NCBI GenBank assembly: GCA_963691815.1
Contig: OY829653.1
Span: 33,898,606 to 33,962,605, forward strand
Source of the DNA: Echiichthys vipera
Lineage: Eukaryota > Chordata > Actinopteri > Perciformes > Trachinidae
Length of the DNA stretch: 64,000 bases
Direction: 5' to 3'
The notes beneath the pieces are model-generated. The model had not been told where the DNA came from. It ran no database searches and saw only the letters and a list, made by a program, of their open reading frames with translations. Position numbers and translations under genes: made by a program. The stretch's first letter is position 1. Each line of letters starts with the position of its first letter. Shown here piece after piece: positions 10,862-21,300 of the stretch.

Positions 10862-11556
10862 CATGGCTCTGGCAGGAGCAGGTGAGGAGCCGGAGGCTGG
10901 CTGCAGCTTTTTCTTCAGGTACTGCTGCATATTCTGCATCCTGGTTCCCTAAACAAAGCTTTTCTTGAGTATGAAAGCAGCATAGCCATCATCCCTACTG
11001 TGCCAAAACTGTCTCCAGGTGTCTTTAGCATGAATGCAAAAACCAATCAGCTGGTTATCTTATGATGCTGCGGCTGTCACAACTGGCTTTTCTGACTCGT
11101 TGCGGAGAAGAGACTGGATATTTTTAAAACTGAGGGCATAACTCAGAAATGCCAGAAGGCTGTCCTTGCTGTGTCCCTCAGCCATGAATACTCCTGCAGG
11201 CGCTTCTTTTTGCTGGTTCTAGATCAGGTATACAGTGTACCCTATGTCATTTTCAAGAGCCAGCAGAAAGTTTTCCCCTTTTTTTCCCCAAACTGTAGGA
11301 TGTACTCTCCCATCATTTCTGTTTTGTCTGAGGCATCACCCCCTCTCATGACAACCACAATCCGAGCATTATCCCTGACCTGCTCCTCCTTCAACGCAGC
11401 AGACCTGTCCTGCAGTGACGGGTTGTCCTTCAGCAGTTTGGCTGCCTCGGTGGGATCCTGGTTGGGGTTATCCGAGCAGTCCAGTGCGAAAGACCACACT
11501 GACGTTCCTAGGGAAGAAGACGTGTTTGTGCATTTTCCCTGTAATGAAGAAAACAA
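10862..11556 (-). pseudogene. Pseudogene of an unnamed fish protein family
   Basis: On the minus strand from 11556, a frame reads through GEYILQFGEKKGKTFCWLL, then shifts by one base near 11245 to GENFLLALENDIGYTVYLI. It continues past a TAG to NQQKEAPAG, FMAEGHSKDSLLAFLSYAL, a second stop, and a further frameshift to HAKDTWRQFWHSRDDGYA and TRMQNMQQYLKKK. The order and spacing (a GK.GKTF..LLENDIGYT block, then SKD.L..FL.YA, then a TW..FW....DGYA block) resemble a multi-copy uncharacterised protein family I recall from teleost genomes. It has at least three stops and two frameshifts. The function is unknown. Confidence 0.55.
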
Positions 11557-12159
11557 TTTTGTCTTTCAATAGGTTATAGACAGGCACTGTTTTGTGTAAC
11601 ACATGTTGAAAGATCAGGGCTCCATGGGAATCAGGAAACAGGGAAGTTTCAATCTTAGGCCCAGCACTTTTAGGTCCCATGCACACGAAGATGCATTTTC
11701 CTGTAACCGCACAACTTTAGTATCGTTTTGGCCGACCATCCACACGCAGCCGGCGAAACCACAGACTTCGTTGAACAATGCTGTCATCATCCCAGCTCCG
11801 ACCTCTAACCCTGCGGCGTCACATACCAACAACAGTGCTGCTGCGTGAGAGGAGAGAGACGGACCCATAGACTGTTTACTGAACTGGACTCTGAGCCACA
11901 TGCATGGGAATGAATTAGGCCGACCACAGATTTCTCCCTTTTCCCTGACACTCTGAATAAGGAGCTTAACTGCTCTCTAGTCTCTTTTTCATAAATCAAG
12001 CTCTAAGAAGCTGTGAAAAGTCTCTAAATGTAGTGAGAAAGTGGCGCCTGTGAGTGCTTTGGGACGGGAAAGGGGCTCCCAGCAGCACCCTCTGCTCGTT
12101 GAGGACAATAACTGCAGAGTGATTGGTGCATCAGAGTCCAAAACAGCACAAAAGTCTCC
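11557..12159. other. No certain gene; possible 5' part of pseudogene
   Basis: Minus-strand frames at 11560-11690 and 11610-11900 could be upstream pieces of the pseudogene at 10862-11556, but no continuous protein can be read. Confidence 0.3.
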
Positions 12160-12162
12160 ACT

Positions 12163-12226
12163 AACTATATATATATATACATACATACATATACATATAT
12201 GTATATATATATACATACATACAAAC
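12163..12226. repeat. TA/CATA microsatellite
   Basis: Alternating TATATA and CATACATA tracts. Confidence 0.9.
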
Positions 12227-12235
12227 ATAGTAACT

Positions 12236-13149
12236 GCAAGACAGCATCTTGTGCTGGGGGACCATGCATTCACTGTATATCCAGCTGCCCTTCATCATCT
12301 GTGGTCCATCCAGATAGATGTGCTCCCCGGTTAAGACTGTTTAATAAACAACACGATTCATTCATTTACAACTGTGTGTCATTTTAATAACTGAATTAAA
12401 TATCCACAAGTATATCAAGGACTTATAATACTGTAATTATGTCAAGTTGTGTTTTACTTTAGTATTTTAGTCCACATACTGCATTCAGGTTTTTCTTCAA
12501 ATACTTAATAAAAATAATGTATAGAAAACACTAGCACACACCTCTCAGGAACTCATATCTACCATAATCAAAAGAAAAGACGAACATCAAGGTGATATTC
12601 ACATTTCTTAAAAAAACACTAATTACCCATAATAATTTCAAATGTTGAGGATTCAAACCTCTTTCCAGATATTTCTTATTCTTTTTTTAAGGGGAAACTT
12701 TGAACATTTTAAGATTTGAACTTTTAACATTATGGCTGTTACATTTTCAATAAATTGAAGATTTTTACTGTACATTTTTTTCCATGTTTTTATGGACATA
12801 TCAGTGGTCTCCTGATGCACATATAGGCCTGTATTTCCTGCTACAGTGTGCTGGGAATTTCTTTTTATCTAGGCACACAATTACAGCATATTTCTAATAG
12901 GTCCACAATGTTTATTCTCTCTTGTGGACTCTTCCACTTCTTAAAGGTGCATCTTGGTCTTATGTTGCCATCTTCAGGCTATGTAAATTAATGGTAATAC
13001 TTAAAACCAAATTCAGCCTAATTGGGTTATGTAATATATTATTACCAGCATAAGAGACAGTGTGGAATAGTGATGCACAAAGTTGGATTTGAAGCTGCAC
13101 GTTAGTAGGGAACTGCGTCACAAACTGACACTCTTACTATACTACTATC
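12236..13149. other. No gene; AT-rich spacer
   Basis: AT-rich sequence without supported genes or repeats. Confidence 0.5.
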
Positions 13150-14667
13150 AGTTCTTCTCAATTCAATTCAATTCAATTTTATTTATAGTGTCGAATCATA
13201 ACAAAAGTTATCTCAGGACACTTTACAGAGTAGGTAAAGACCAAACTCAATGACTTATTTATGATTTACATAGACCCAACAATTCCTCTCTAGAGTACGG
13301 TGGCAACGAAAACCTTCCCTTTAACAGGCAGGAACGTCAGACAGACCCAGCTCTGTGGAGGACAGCCATCTGTCTTGACCGGTTGGGGAGGAAGAAAAGG
13401 AGAGAGAAAGAGAGAAAAGACACACAGATGGACAGAGAGAGACAGACAGACACACTTCCAGAGAACAGTAACTATAATAATATTTATAGTAATGTGAGTA
13501 TAACGTATATGTTAAGACAGTTAATACAACAGAATAGTAGAAACAAGCACAGCTAAGGTGACAGAATATGAAAATGATAATAATTATGGTGGCAAACATG
13601 ATCAATGATGAGTAGTGGCAATAGCAGTTACGATACAGCTACAAATTTTATAGTTTATTAAACTAGTAATAGTATATATGAGTAACAGTGATAATAGCAG
13701 CAGGAAGCGTCATGTAGGACCACGGCAGCAGGCACCACCACAATCAGCAGAGACCTGCAAAACGACAAAGCACAAACAGCTCCGGGGAAGAAGCTGAATT
13801 AGTAACAGGCATTGATGAGACATGAATGGTACAGACAGAGAGGAGAGAAGCTCAGAGTATCAGGAAAAGTATTATCCCCTGGCATACTAGGCCTATAGCA
13901 GCATAATTAAGCAGAATAAAGTCTTATCGTAAGCAAGAGCTGTAAGCTTTATCAAAAAGGAAAGTTTTAAGTTTACTCTTAAATAAGGGGACAGTGTCTG
14001 CCTCCTGAATAACATTTGGGAGTTTGTTCCACAGGAGAGGAGCTTGGTAGCTGAAGGCTCTGCCTCCACTTCTACTTTTGGAGACTCTAGGAACGACGAG
14101 TAGCCCTGCATTCTCAGAGCGCAGAGATCTAGTTGGGTGATGCGGTACTATGAGCTCTTTAAGATACGACGGAGCCTGACCAATAAGAGCTTTGTACATA
14201 AGGAGAAGGATTTTAAATTCTATTCTAGGTTTTACAGGTAGCCAGTGCAGAGAAGCTAATACAGGAGAAATATGTTCTCTTCTATTTGTTTTAGTTAGTA
14301 CACGAGCTGCAGCATTTTGGACAAACTGGAGACTCTTAACAGACTTATTGGAGCAGCCTGATAATAAGGAGTTGCAATAGTCTAGCCTAGAAGTAACAAA
14401 TGCATGGACAAGTTTCTCTGCATCTTTCTGAGACACAATGTTCCTAATTTTTGCAATATTACGCAGGTGAAAATATGCAGTCCTTGTTGTTAGTTTTATG
14501 TGAGAATCGAAGGACATATCCTGATCAAAAATAACACCCAGATTCCTTACTGTGGTGCTGGAGGACAACACAACATCATCCAGAGTAACAATGTCATTAG
14601 CTATTGAGTTTCGGAGGCCTTTGGGGCCAAGTACAATAACTTCAGTTTTGTCTGAGTTCTTCTCAAT
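13150..14667 (-). mobile_element. L2 LINE, 5'-truncated, with target duplication
   Basis: The insertion (about 13163-14654) begins with the L2 tail ATTCAATTCAATTCAATTTT and extends through the 3' UTR to the RT C-terminal part of ORF2. The sequence AGTTCTTCTCAAT is present on both sides (13150-13162 and 14655-14667), a 13-nt match that overlaps the LINE ends by a few bases. This indicates target-primed reverse transcription with early stop. The ORF2 part (minus, 14655 to 13924) is open for about 240 codons ending FDKAYSSCLR and contains LGVIFDQDMSFDSHIK, so the insertion is young, but it lacks endonuclease and RT core. Confidence 0.9.
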
Positions 14668-15509
14668 GTCAGACATAAGTAGCAAACATATCTTTTAAAT
14701 ATCTTTAAACATAATACAAAATGTCCACAAATGTTAGATATGAGAATTTTTTTCAAGCACACTAAACAAACACCATAAACAAGTAGTCCTGTAGTAGTTT
14801 GTAGTATTAGTATTTAAACAAAGATCTGCCCAAAGGAGATCTGACATCGACTGATGTGGTCTGTTTTCCCTGGCACATTATTGATGGAAAGCAGTTCAAA
14901 TCTATTGGCTGAGAAAATTGAGGGGAGGAGATCATTAGCATCTGACTGTTTAATATGCAACGTGTACTATAAGAGTACTTAATACGTACCGAACATGCGT
15001 CAAAAAGTGCGTTTGAAATGCAAATTACGGCGCAAAGTCGGTCAGAACAATAAGCCAACCTTTGCTTATTATAAAACACACAGACAATTTCCACCACATT
15101 CTGAAGATGAGCTGTACTAAATGCAAATCAAGTTAAGGTGTATCAGGGTATATCATAGGTATATCAACCCACTGATGGAGCTGTATGCCACAAGAGCAGC
15201 TAGATACTTTTTGGGAGCTGCAACATATTGTACACTGTTTTTGAGCGTGAGAACTACAATGTGTGGCAGGAGTGGGTGACCAAAGACCCAAAAGAGGCCT
15301 GGACTTCCGAAAACATCTTAGCCTGCCTATTGGCATTGATACATTGCCCTGTGGTGGACAGAAGAACATATCCAGCAAAACTTAATTTTGATACCAATAG
15401 TTCTTACTGAAGATATTTAATGGTCAAAAGATTATTAATAAATATTCAAATATATTCAAACATTAATATTAATAAATAAAAAAACTTCAAAAAGGATTTT
15501 TGGGCAAAA
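14668..15509. other. No certain gene
   Basis: A weak coding-like stretch at 15145-15410 (+), with NPLMELYATRAARYF in one frame and FERENYNVWQEWV in another, may be an old pseudogene. No family was recognised. Confidence 0.3.
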
Positions 15510-15930
15510 GTCACAGCACTAATTGGCATGTAGTTGTCCTAAGGCCTCAACTCTAATCATCTCTGGGAAATGTGGTGCAGTTTTCGCAATTCATGCTAAA
15601 GTTATCCAAGAGGATATTATGTGTGTCTCTACATTCTTCACATGCCTACCAATTTTCATACATGTAGGTGAAAGCGCATTGAGGGGCTCAACTTTGGCAA
15701 TATTCAAAGGGGCGCTATCGAGTTAATTTTATTAATCAAATTTTTCACCACTTCTGATAAAAAAAAAAAAAAGGTATACATGTTTAGGCCCTCAAAAAAG
15801 CTATTTAAGAGGAGGAAAAATAATTATAATTAAAGCTGCAAGCAGCGATGAACGGGCCCTCGCACCCGGTGCATGTCGGGGAGGTGGCTGGTCGCCAGCA
15901 CTCGCTGCAATGTGCTTTAGATATTGAGAA
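15510..15930 (+). repeat. Fish hairpin repeat, copy left of rrp15
   Basis: The order is: a block with ATTGGCATGTAGTTGTCCT, then AGAGGATATTATGTGTGTCT, an A-rich tract, GTATACATGTTTAGGCCCTC, and AAAGCTGCAAGCAGCGATGA..CGGGCCCTCGCACCC. The same blocks occur in opposite orientation at 20090-20835. GCTGCAAGCAGC is itself a hairpin. Class unknown; noncoding. Confidence 0.7.
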
Positions 15931-16299
15931 TTTCATGTATGTTCAATATTTTTGACTATTTTTTCCAGTTCCCACAATTCAATTTCAGAATCACACATCT
16001 CAACAAAGTTAATATCAAGGGGAGGAAGGTCGGTTTTTATGTTCTCAAAAAGAGCAATGGAACTTTCTCTTGAATAGGAAGTATGTTTATGTATATAAAA
16101 CTGAATATAATCTGTGTACTTCTTCAGATATCAGTTTATGGTCTGTACACGCTTAGTGCAAAGAAATAAGCAGTATTATTTTACCCCTCTTCTGTCCATT
16201 TTGCCCTTGATCTTATGAAGGGCTCTTCTTAGGTATAAATCATCCAATTTTGTTTGGAGAATCATAGAGCTAGACATATCAGCTCTTCACTCTCACAAG
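15931..16299. other. No gene seen
   Basis: Spacer between the hairpin repeat and the LINE fragment. Confidence 0.4.
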
Positions 16300-16860
16300 G
16301 ATCCTGGAGGGGGCCTGGGAGTGTGCCCATCCAGTCTACATGTGCTTTGTGGATCTGGAGAAGGCATATGACCGGGTCCCACGGGAGACACTGTGGGAGT
16401 GTGGGGTGAGGGGTCACTTCTGTGGGCCATCCATTCTCTGTACACCCAAAGCAAGAGCTGTGTCCGGATCCTCGGCAGTAAGTCGGATGCGTTCCCAGTG
16501 GGGGTGCTTTGTCACCAATCCTGTTTGTAATTTTCATGGACAGGATTTCGAGGTGTAGTCGTGGTGGGGAGGGGTTGCAGTTCAGTGGGCTGAGGATCTC
16601 GTCTCTGCTTTTTGCAGATGACGTGGTCCTGATGGCGTCGTCGGTCAGTTACCTTCAGCACTCACTGGTTCGGTTCGCAGCCAAGTGTGAAACGGCTGGG
16701 ATGAGGATCAGCACCTCTAAATCTGAGGCCATGGCTCTCAGCAGGAAAACGGTGGATTGCTTACTCCAGGTAGGGAATGAGTCCTTACCCCAAGTAAAGG
16801 AGTTAAAGTACCTCGGGAAGTACTTCGTCTTTAATTGGCGTTTATATTTTTGGAGTATGA
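16300..16860 (+). pseudogene. Non-LTR reverse transcriptase fragment (FADD type)
   Basis: Frames encode VDLEKAYDRVPRETL (RT motif A, about 16340-16385), MSPILFVIFMDRISR (after motif B) and SSLLFADDVVLMASS (motif C with F-A-D-D, near 16597-16640), then GMRISTSKSEAMALSRK and QVKELKYLG. A frameshift between motifs A and B and loss of both ends make it a dead internal fragment. It is clearly a different LINE clade from the L2 copies, which have YADD and DLSAAFDTIDH, and the same family as 26998-28962. I leave the clade name open. Confidence 0.8.
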
Positions 16861-17711
16861 GCTCCTTTGGACGATGTAGAAGGACAGGACTCACCGTCTT
16901 CCTCTAACAACCGGTTGACCCCCTGTGAGGCATACTCATGGTCCCTGATTTGGGAGCGTGGTACGCTCGCAGAAATATATTACGGTCATTGTTACTGAAA
17001 AACTACTTGCGAAATTTTAAAATATACGTTCAGAGGGGATATAATTTCAAAAAGATGGGTTTGGAGGACCGCTCAGTCCGCCATCTTGCCGCCTCCCATG
17101 CCTGGGTAGGTTTATTTTGATGTCATTATTAGAGTTCCACAAACAGATATTTGTGTACTGGAAAATGTTTTACATAAATAACACTTCCTCACTGTGTCCG
17201 CTAACTTAAATTAAACTATTTTTTCCCCTCGTAAAAAAAGTATTTTTACTTTATTATATTTGTGCTATGTATTTTATTTTATTTTTTATGTATTTATTTA
17301 TGTACCTAATTTTTAATGTATTTTTGGAATAGCAAATTAAATATTCCTATGAGAAGTTGTAATGTACTGAATTGTTCTGAATAAAGTTTTTAAAAAGAAA
17401 AAAAAAGGCTTAATTTAGGATTTTCACAAACCTTTGAGTGATGTCACCGTAGCTCCATCCTTTCATTATCCATATACAGTATATTATATAATGGAAACAC
17501 ACCTTAGTCTGTCCTGGCCTTGACAAGCAGCAGCTGCACCACCAGCAAGAGGCAAGGCTATGCGGAGTTCAACTGTAGCGGCGCTGTTCTCTTTCTATGA
17601 TAGTTTGCCATAGTATTGAGCATCATGGCAATTGCAGACCAGATTTTACAGCGCATGTGTTATACCCCCGAAGCACCGCCATCTTTGATTGGTGACTCAG
17701 CCTCTTTGTAG
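16861..17711. other. No gene; upstream of rrp15
   Basis: AT-rich spacer with no supported gene. Confidence 0.4.
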
Positions 17712-18216
17712 AGGGCTGGTAAATCCCGCCTCTTCCGGCAGAGCCCATGGGCCCTCAACTCCGAAAAAAAATACATTGGTGTCTATGACAATGGAACAAT
17801 TATTTTCTGGTCCCAGTCATTATATGTCCTGTACTACACATATGATTTTTGCGGAATTAAATGATAATTTTTCATGTAAAGAGTTTGACATTTTATTATA
17901 GGATTGTTCAGTGAAAGGCTCTGGAAAAAGCGTTATGAGAAAGACTACATTTTATGTCGCGTCTGTGACGTCACGCCATCACGCTTTCCCTCCTCTTCTC
18001 AACTCTGAGTGCATAGACATATAAAGATATGTGGAACATGTCTGTGTCTCTGTCAAATTTCACCGCCTTGGCAGAAGACCATAGCAGAATACGCAGCAGC
18101 AGCACTCATGTCTGGGACCAGAAAATATTTGTTCAATTTCCATAGACACCAATGTAATTTTCTTCGGAGTTCAGGTCCCATGTGCTCTACCGGAAGGGGC
18201 GGGACTTACCAGCCCT
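17712..18216. mobile_element. Foldback/MITE element upstream of rrp15
   Basis: The arms 17712-17816 and 18112-18216 are about 105 nt each and are reverse complements with roughly 85-90% identity by eye (shared AGGGCTGGTAA..TCCCGCC, CATTGGTGTCTATG, ATTTTCTGGTCCCAG). The 295-nt centre is noncoding and GC-richer, with CGCGTCTGTGACGTCACG. The right end lies 94 bp before the rrp15 ATG, so the element probably contributes to the promoter region. Confidence 0.75.
17966..17973. promoter_or_regulatory. CRE palindrome TGACGTCA
   Basis: A full CREB/ATF consensus octamer lies in the centre of the foldback element, about 340 bp upstream of the rrp15 start codon. A role in rrp15 expression is inference from position only. 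Confidence 0.4.
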
Positions 18217-18309
18217 ATATGTCTAAACTTTGCACTAGTCTCGGCACGAGGTGGCGGAACTGTAGCTGCTTGATGGTCTTAATCTACGGGGCCCTTTCAG
18301 TGTAACTCA

Positions 18310-18349
18310 ATGATGGCAGCTCTGATGAAAACACATGTGCAGTTGTCTG
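18310..18349 (+). CDS. rrp15: rrp15 exon 1 (coding part)
   Basis: It encodes 13 residues (MMAALMKTHVQLS) plus one base of a Gly codon, followed by the donor GTGAGT at 18350. The codon is completed by GA at the start of exon 2, which supports the join. This short N-terminus is the least conserved part and the start is the least certain boundary. Confidence 0.75.
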
Positions 18350-21300
18350 GTGAGTTTTTCTATACATTTCACTGTCGTTTTCGCTGATACACAAGACAAA
18401 GGTTTTGACACTTGTTTTAAATCTCAGATATACGCTGTCCGGCTAGCTAACCTCACGTCCTTTGGTCTGGCGTTAATAAACTCCAAAGCTAATTTAACAC
18501 TAGCCCTGTTCTAGTTATGCAGCTAAGTTACTTTGCTTTACTGTAACTAAAGATAGCAATAGGAGACTCGGGAGATATTGTTGGTACACAAAATGCAGCT
18601 GGTTAAGTAATGTACTAGCTAACAAACGTTACCTGTCACAGGAGGGAGAAAAGTAATAGGAATGGTACTTATATGTGTAACGGTAACTTACACAAAATGT
18701 ATTTCAAATATGTGCTATATCCAGCAATGAAATTTACGTTCGGTGAATGTTCCGCGAACGTTGCGCCAGGGTTCGGGGATGTCCGTGTACGTTTTGTCAA
18801 ACCAATGAACTAGAAAATGGAAATACCATGTGTTTTTGTTGTCAAAAGCAAAAAAGAGAACCAAATTCAAATACACTGCCTAATATTGTTATTTGATTAT
18901 TTGTTTTGTCGTTACAATTTTTGAAGAATTGTACTGTTACTAAATAAAAGCCAAGAGGATATGTCCATACCAAATAGCCGATAAATAGATTAGATGTTCT
19001 GCTACACCATCTTTAACACAGAGAAGATAATTAGATAATGTTACTAGACAAAGCTATATCATAAGAATAATAAGATAAAATAATACTTTATTCCTCCCAA
19101 ATATCATTCTGAAATAATGCAATTAATGCATAATGGCTACTTTTACTTTTTCTACTTTAAGTACACTTTTGTAATGACTTGTTTTTTACAATAGCAGTCA
19201 GATTATTACAAAACAAAATATTGTCCAGATTTCTGTGGTACAACATGGCTAGAAGCATCGTTAAGTGTAGTGAGAGCTAGTGGCAAAGGCAACATCCATG
19301 ATAATTTGTATTCACTTGTGTGCCTCAGGAAATGATGCAGAGCCTCAGTTCGATGACAATAACCAGAGTGACTCTGAAGGAGGGAGCAACAGCGAAATGT
19401 CAGATGTAGGAGCAAGTGATGGAGAAGGAGGGAGTTATGCGGAGAAGGATGAAGAGGGACCTAACAGTAATGCCAATACTGGGTGGGCGGAGGCCATGGC
19501 AAAGATCCTGGGGAAAAAAACACCAGAGAGCAAAACCAGCATCCTGGTAAAGAACAAAGAGCTCGACAAGATGAAAGAGAAAGAGAGACAGAATCAGCTG
19601 GAGAGAAAGAAACAGGTAATCAGCACAGTGAAGGACGCAGTGATGGTCACCATGAGACTGCTTTCATCTTCTTTCTTTGGCTGGTCTATGTATGCCATAT
19701 GTTAAAACTTCTTCTGAATTGACAGATCGCAACAGTAAATCAGACATACAAGTGATCCACCACCAACTCGCATAATAGCAGAAGCTCCACTTGTCTACTT
19801 GCTTTTTAATGTTAACTGAACAAACCAAGTTAGTCAGTAAATAGACTGTCAAGTAACTTTAAGTGTGTCGTGATACATTTTTCCTAACCTGTTGAAAACG
19901 GTTTGAAAGATTCTGTCAGCTTATTGGCACGTCAGCTAACATCTTTGTATTACGTTGGTTAAGAATGAATCAGAAAAATGACAAATATCACCCGGTTTAT
20001 ATGAAACTTATATTGTGGCTTCTACACTTGATGTAGGGTAACACAATGCATGTTTTTTGTATGTTGGGTAATGGCATGGCATCCATTGTGTCCCGCCCGC
20101 CATAAACATGAAGTCGCTCTGACTCTAGCATGAATTTCCCATACTGCACCACATTTCCCAGGGATAATTTGAGTTGAGGCCTGAGGACAACTACATGCCA
20201 ATAAGTCTAACAGACACACCCCTATCTACTGGCAACAGGAAATCCGACTTATGTGACAAAATGAATCAGATTTACATGATATTCTCAATATCTAAAGCTC
20301 ACTGCCGCAAGTGCCAGCGACCAGCCACCTCCCCGACATGCATCGGATGCGAGGGCCCGTTCATCGCTGCTTGCAGCTTCAATTATTATTATTAGGGCCA
20401 GAGCACCTACGAAGTCGGCAAGGACCCTATTGTTATTGGAATGATTATTAGGGCACGAGCACTGACTAAGTCGGTCGAGGACCCTATTGTAATTGGAATG
20501 ATGATGATTATTATTATTATTATTAGAGCCCGAGCACCGACGAAGTCGGCGAGGACCCTATTGTAATTGTAATGGTTATTTATTATTAATATTTTTCCTC
20601 TAAAATCAAATTTTTGAGGGCCTAAACATGTATACATTTTTGTTAAACTTTGCACACTGATCGGAAGTGGTGAAAAATTTGATATTTTATGGGTCTCAAT
20701 CTTGGGCGTGGCAAATTAGCTTGATAGCTCCCCCTTGAATTCCAAAAGTCGAGCCCATCAATAGGCATGTGATGAATGCAGACACACAAAATATCCTCTT
20801 GGAGGCATGCCCTAAAACACAACAGGAAGTCTGCCATTTTATTTGAACATGTCATTTTTAGATGGTTTTTTTTCAAAAACGTTGCTCTGTACTTTAACAA
20901 ACTTCAAAAGATTTCAATGGAATGACTTTAAAGTTAGCCTCTACACCTTCAAGACATGGCCAACGTTAAATTGCGGAGCATGCACGTTTTCATCAATCAG
21001 CCTGGCCATGGCGGCGCCTCAAATTTCGCCCCCATTCGCCGTGTATATAATATTCTATAGTATTTTTGGAAGCATTGTTGTACTTTCTCCAGGCTTGTTT
21101 CTATTAAATTCTTTTTAAAATTTCTTATTTTATATATAGTTCTATCCGCTTGTTGTTTTCTTAACCTATACGCTAAAAGTTTCAGTGATTTCCCACCTGT
21201 CTCATAGTATTGTTGCTTTGTAAGAAGGAGCTTCTTCTGAATTTCCTGAGTATTTGTTTCATCTATTTCTTTTTTCAATTATTTGATCTTACATTTGTCA

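Noticed and set aside
11171..11572. 133-codon plus-strand frame
   Set aside because: It is the antisense shadow of the minus-strand pseudogene, whose frames show conserved protein phrases.
15133..15410. Host exon
   Set aside because: Both strands have weak frames, but no splice sites or conserved family could be recognised.
19483..19722. Alternative frame over rrp15 exon 2
   Set aside because: The frame has no conserved content; the overlapping frame carries the RRP15 signature and correct splice phases.
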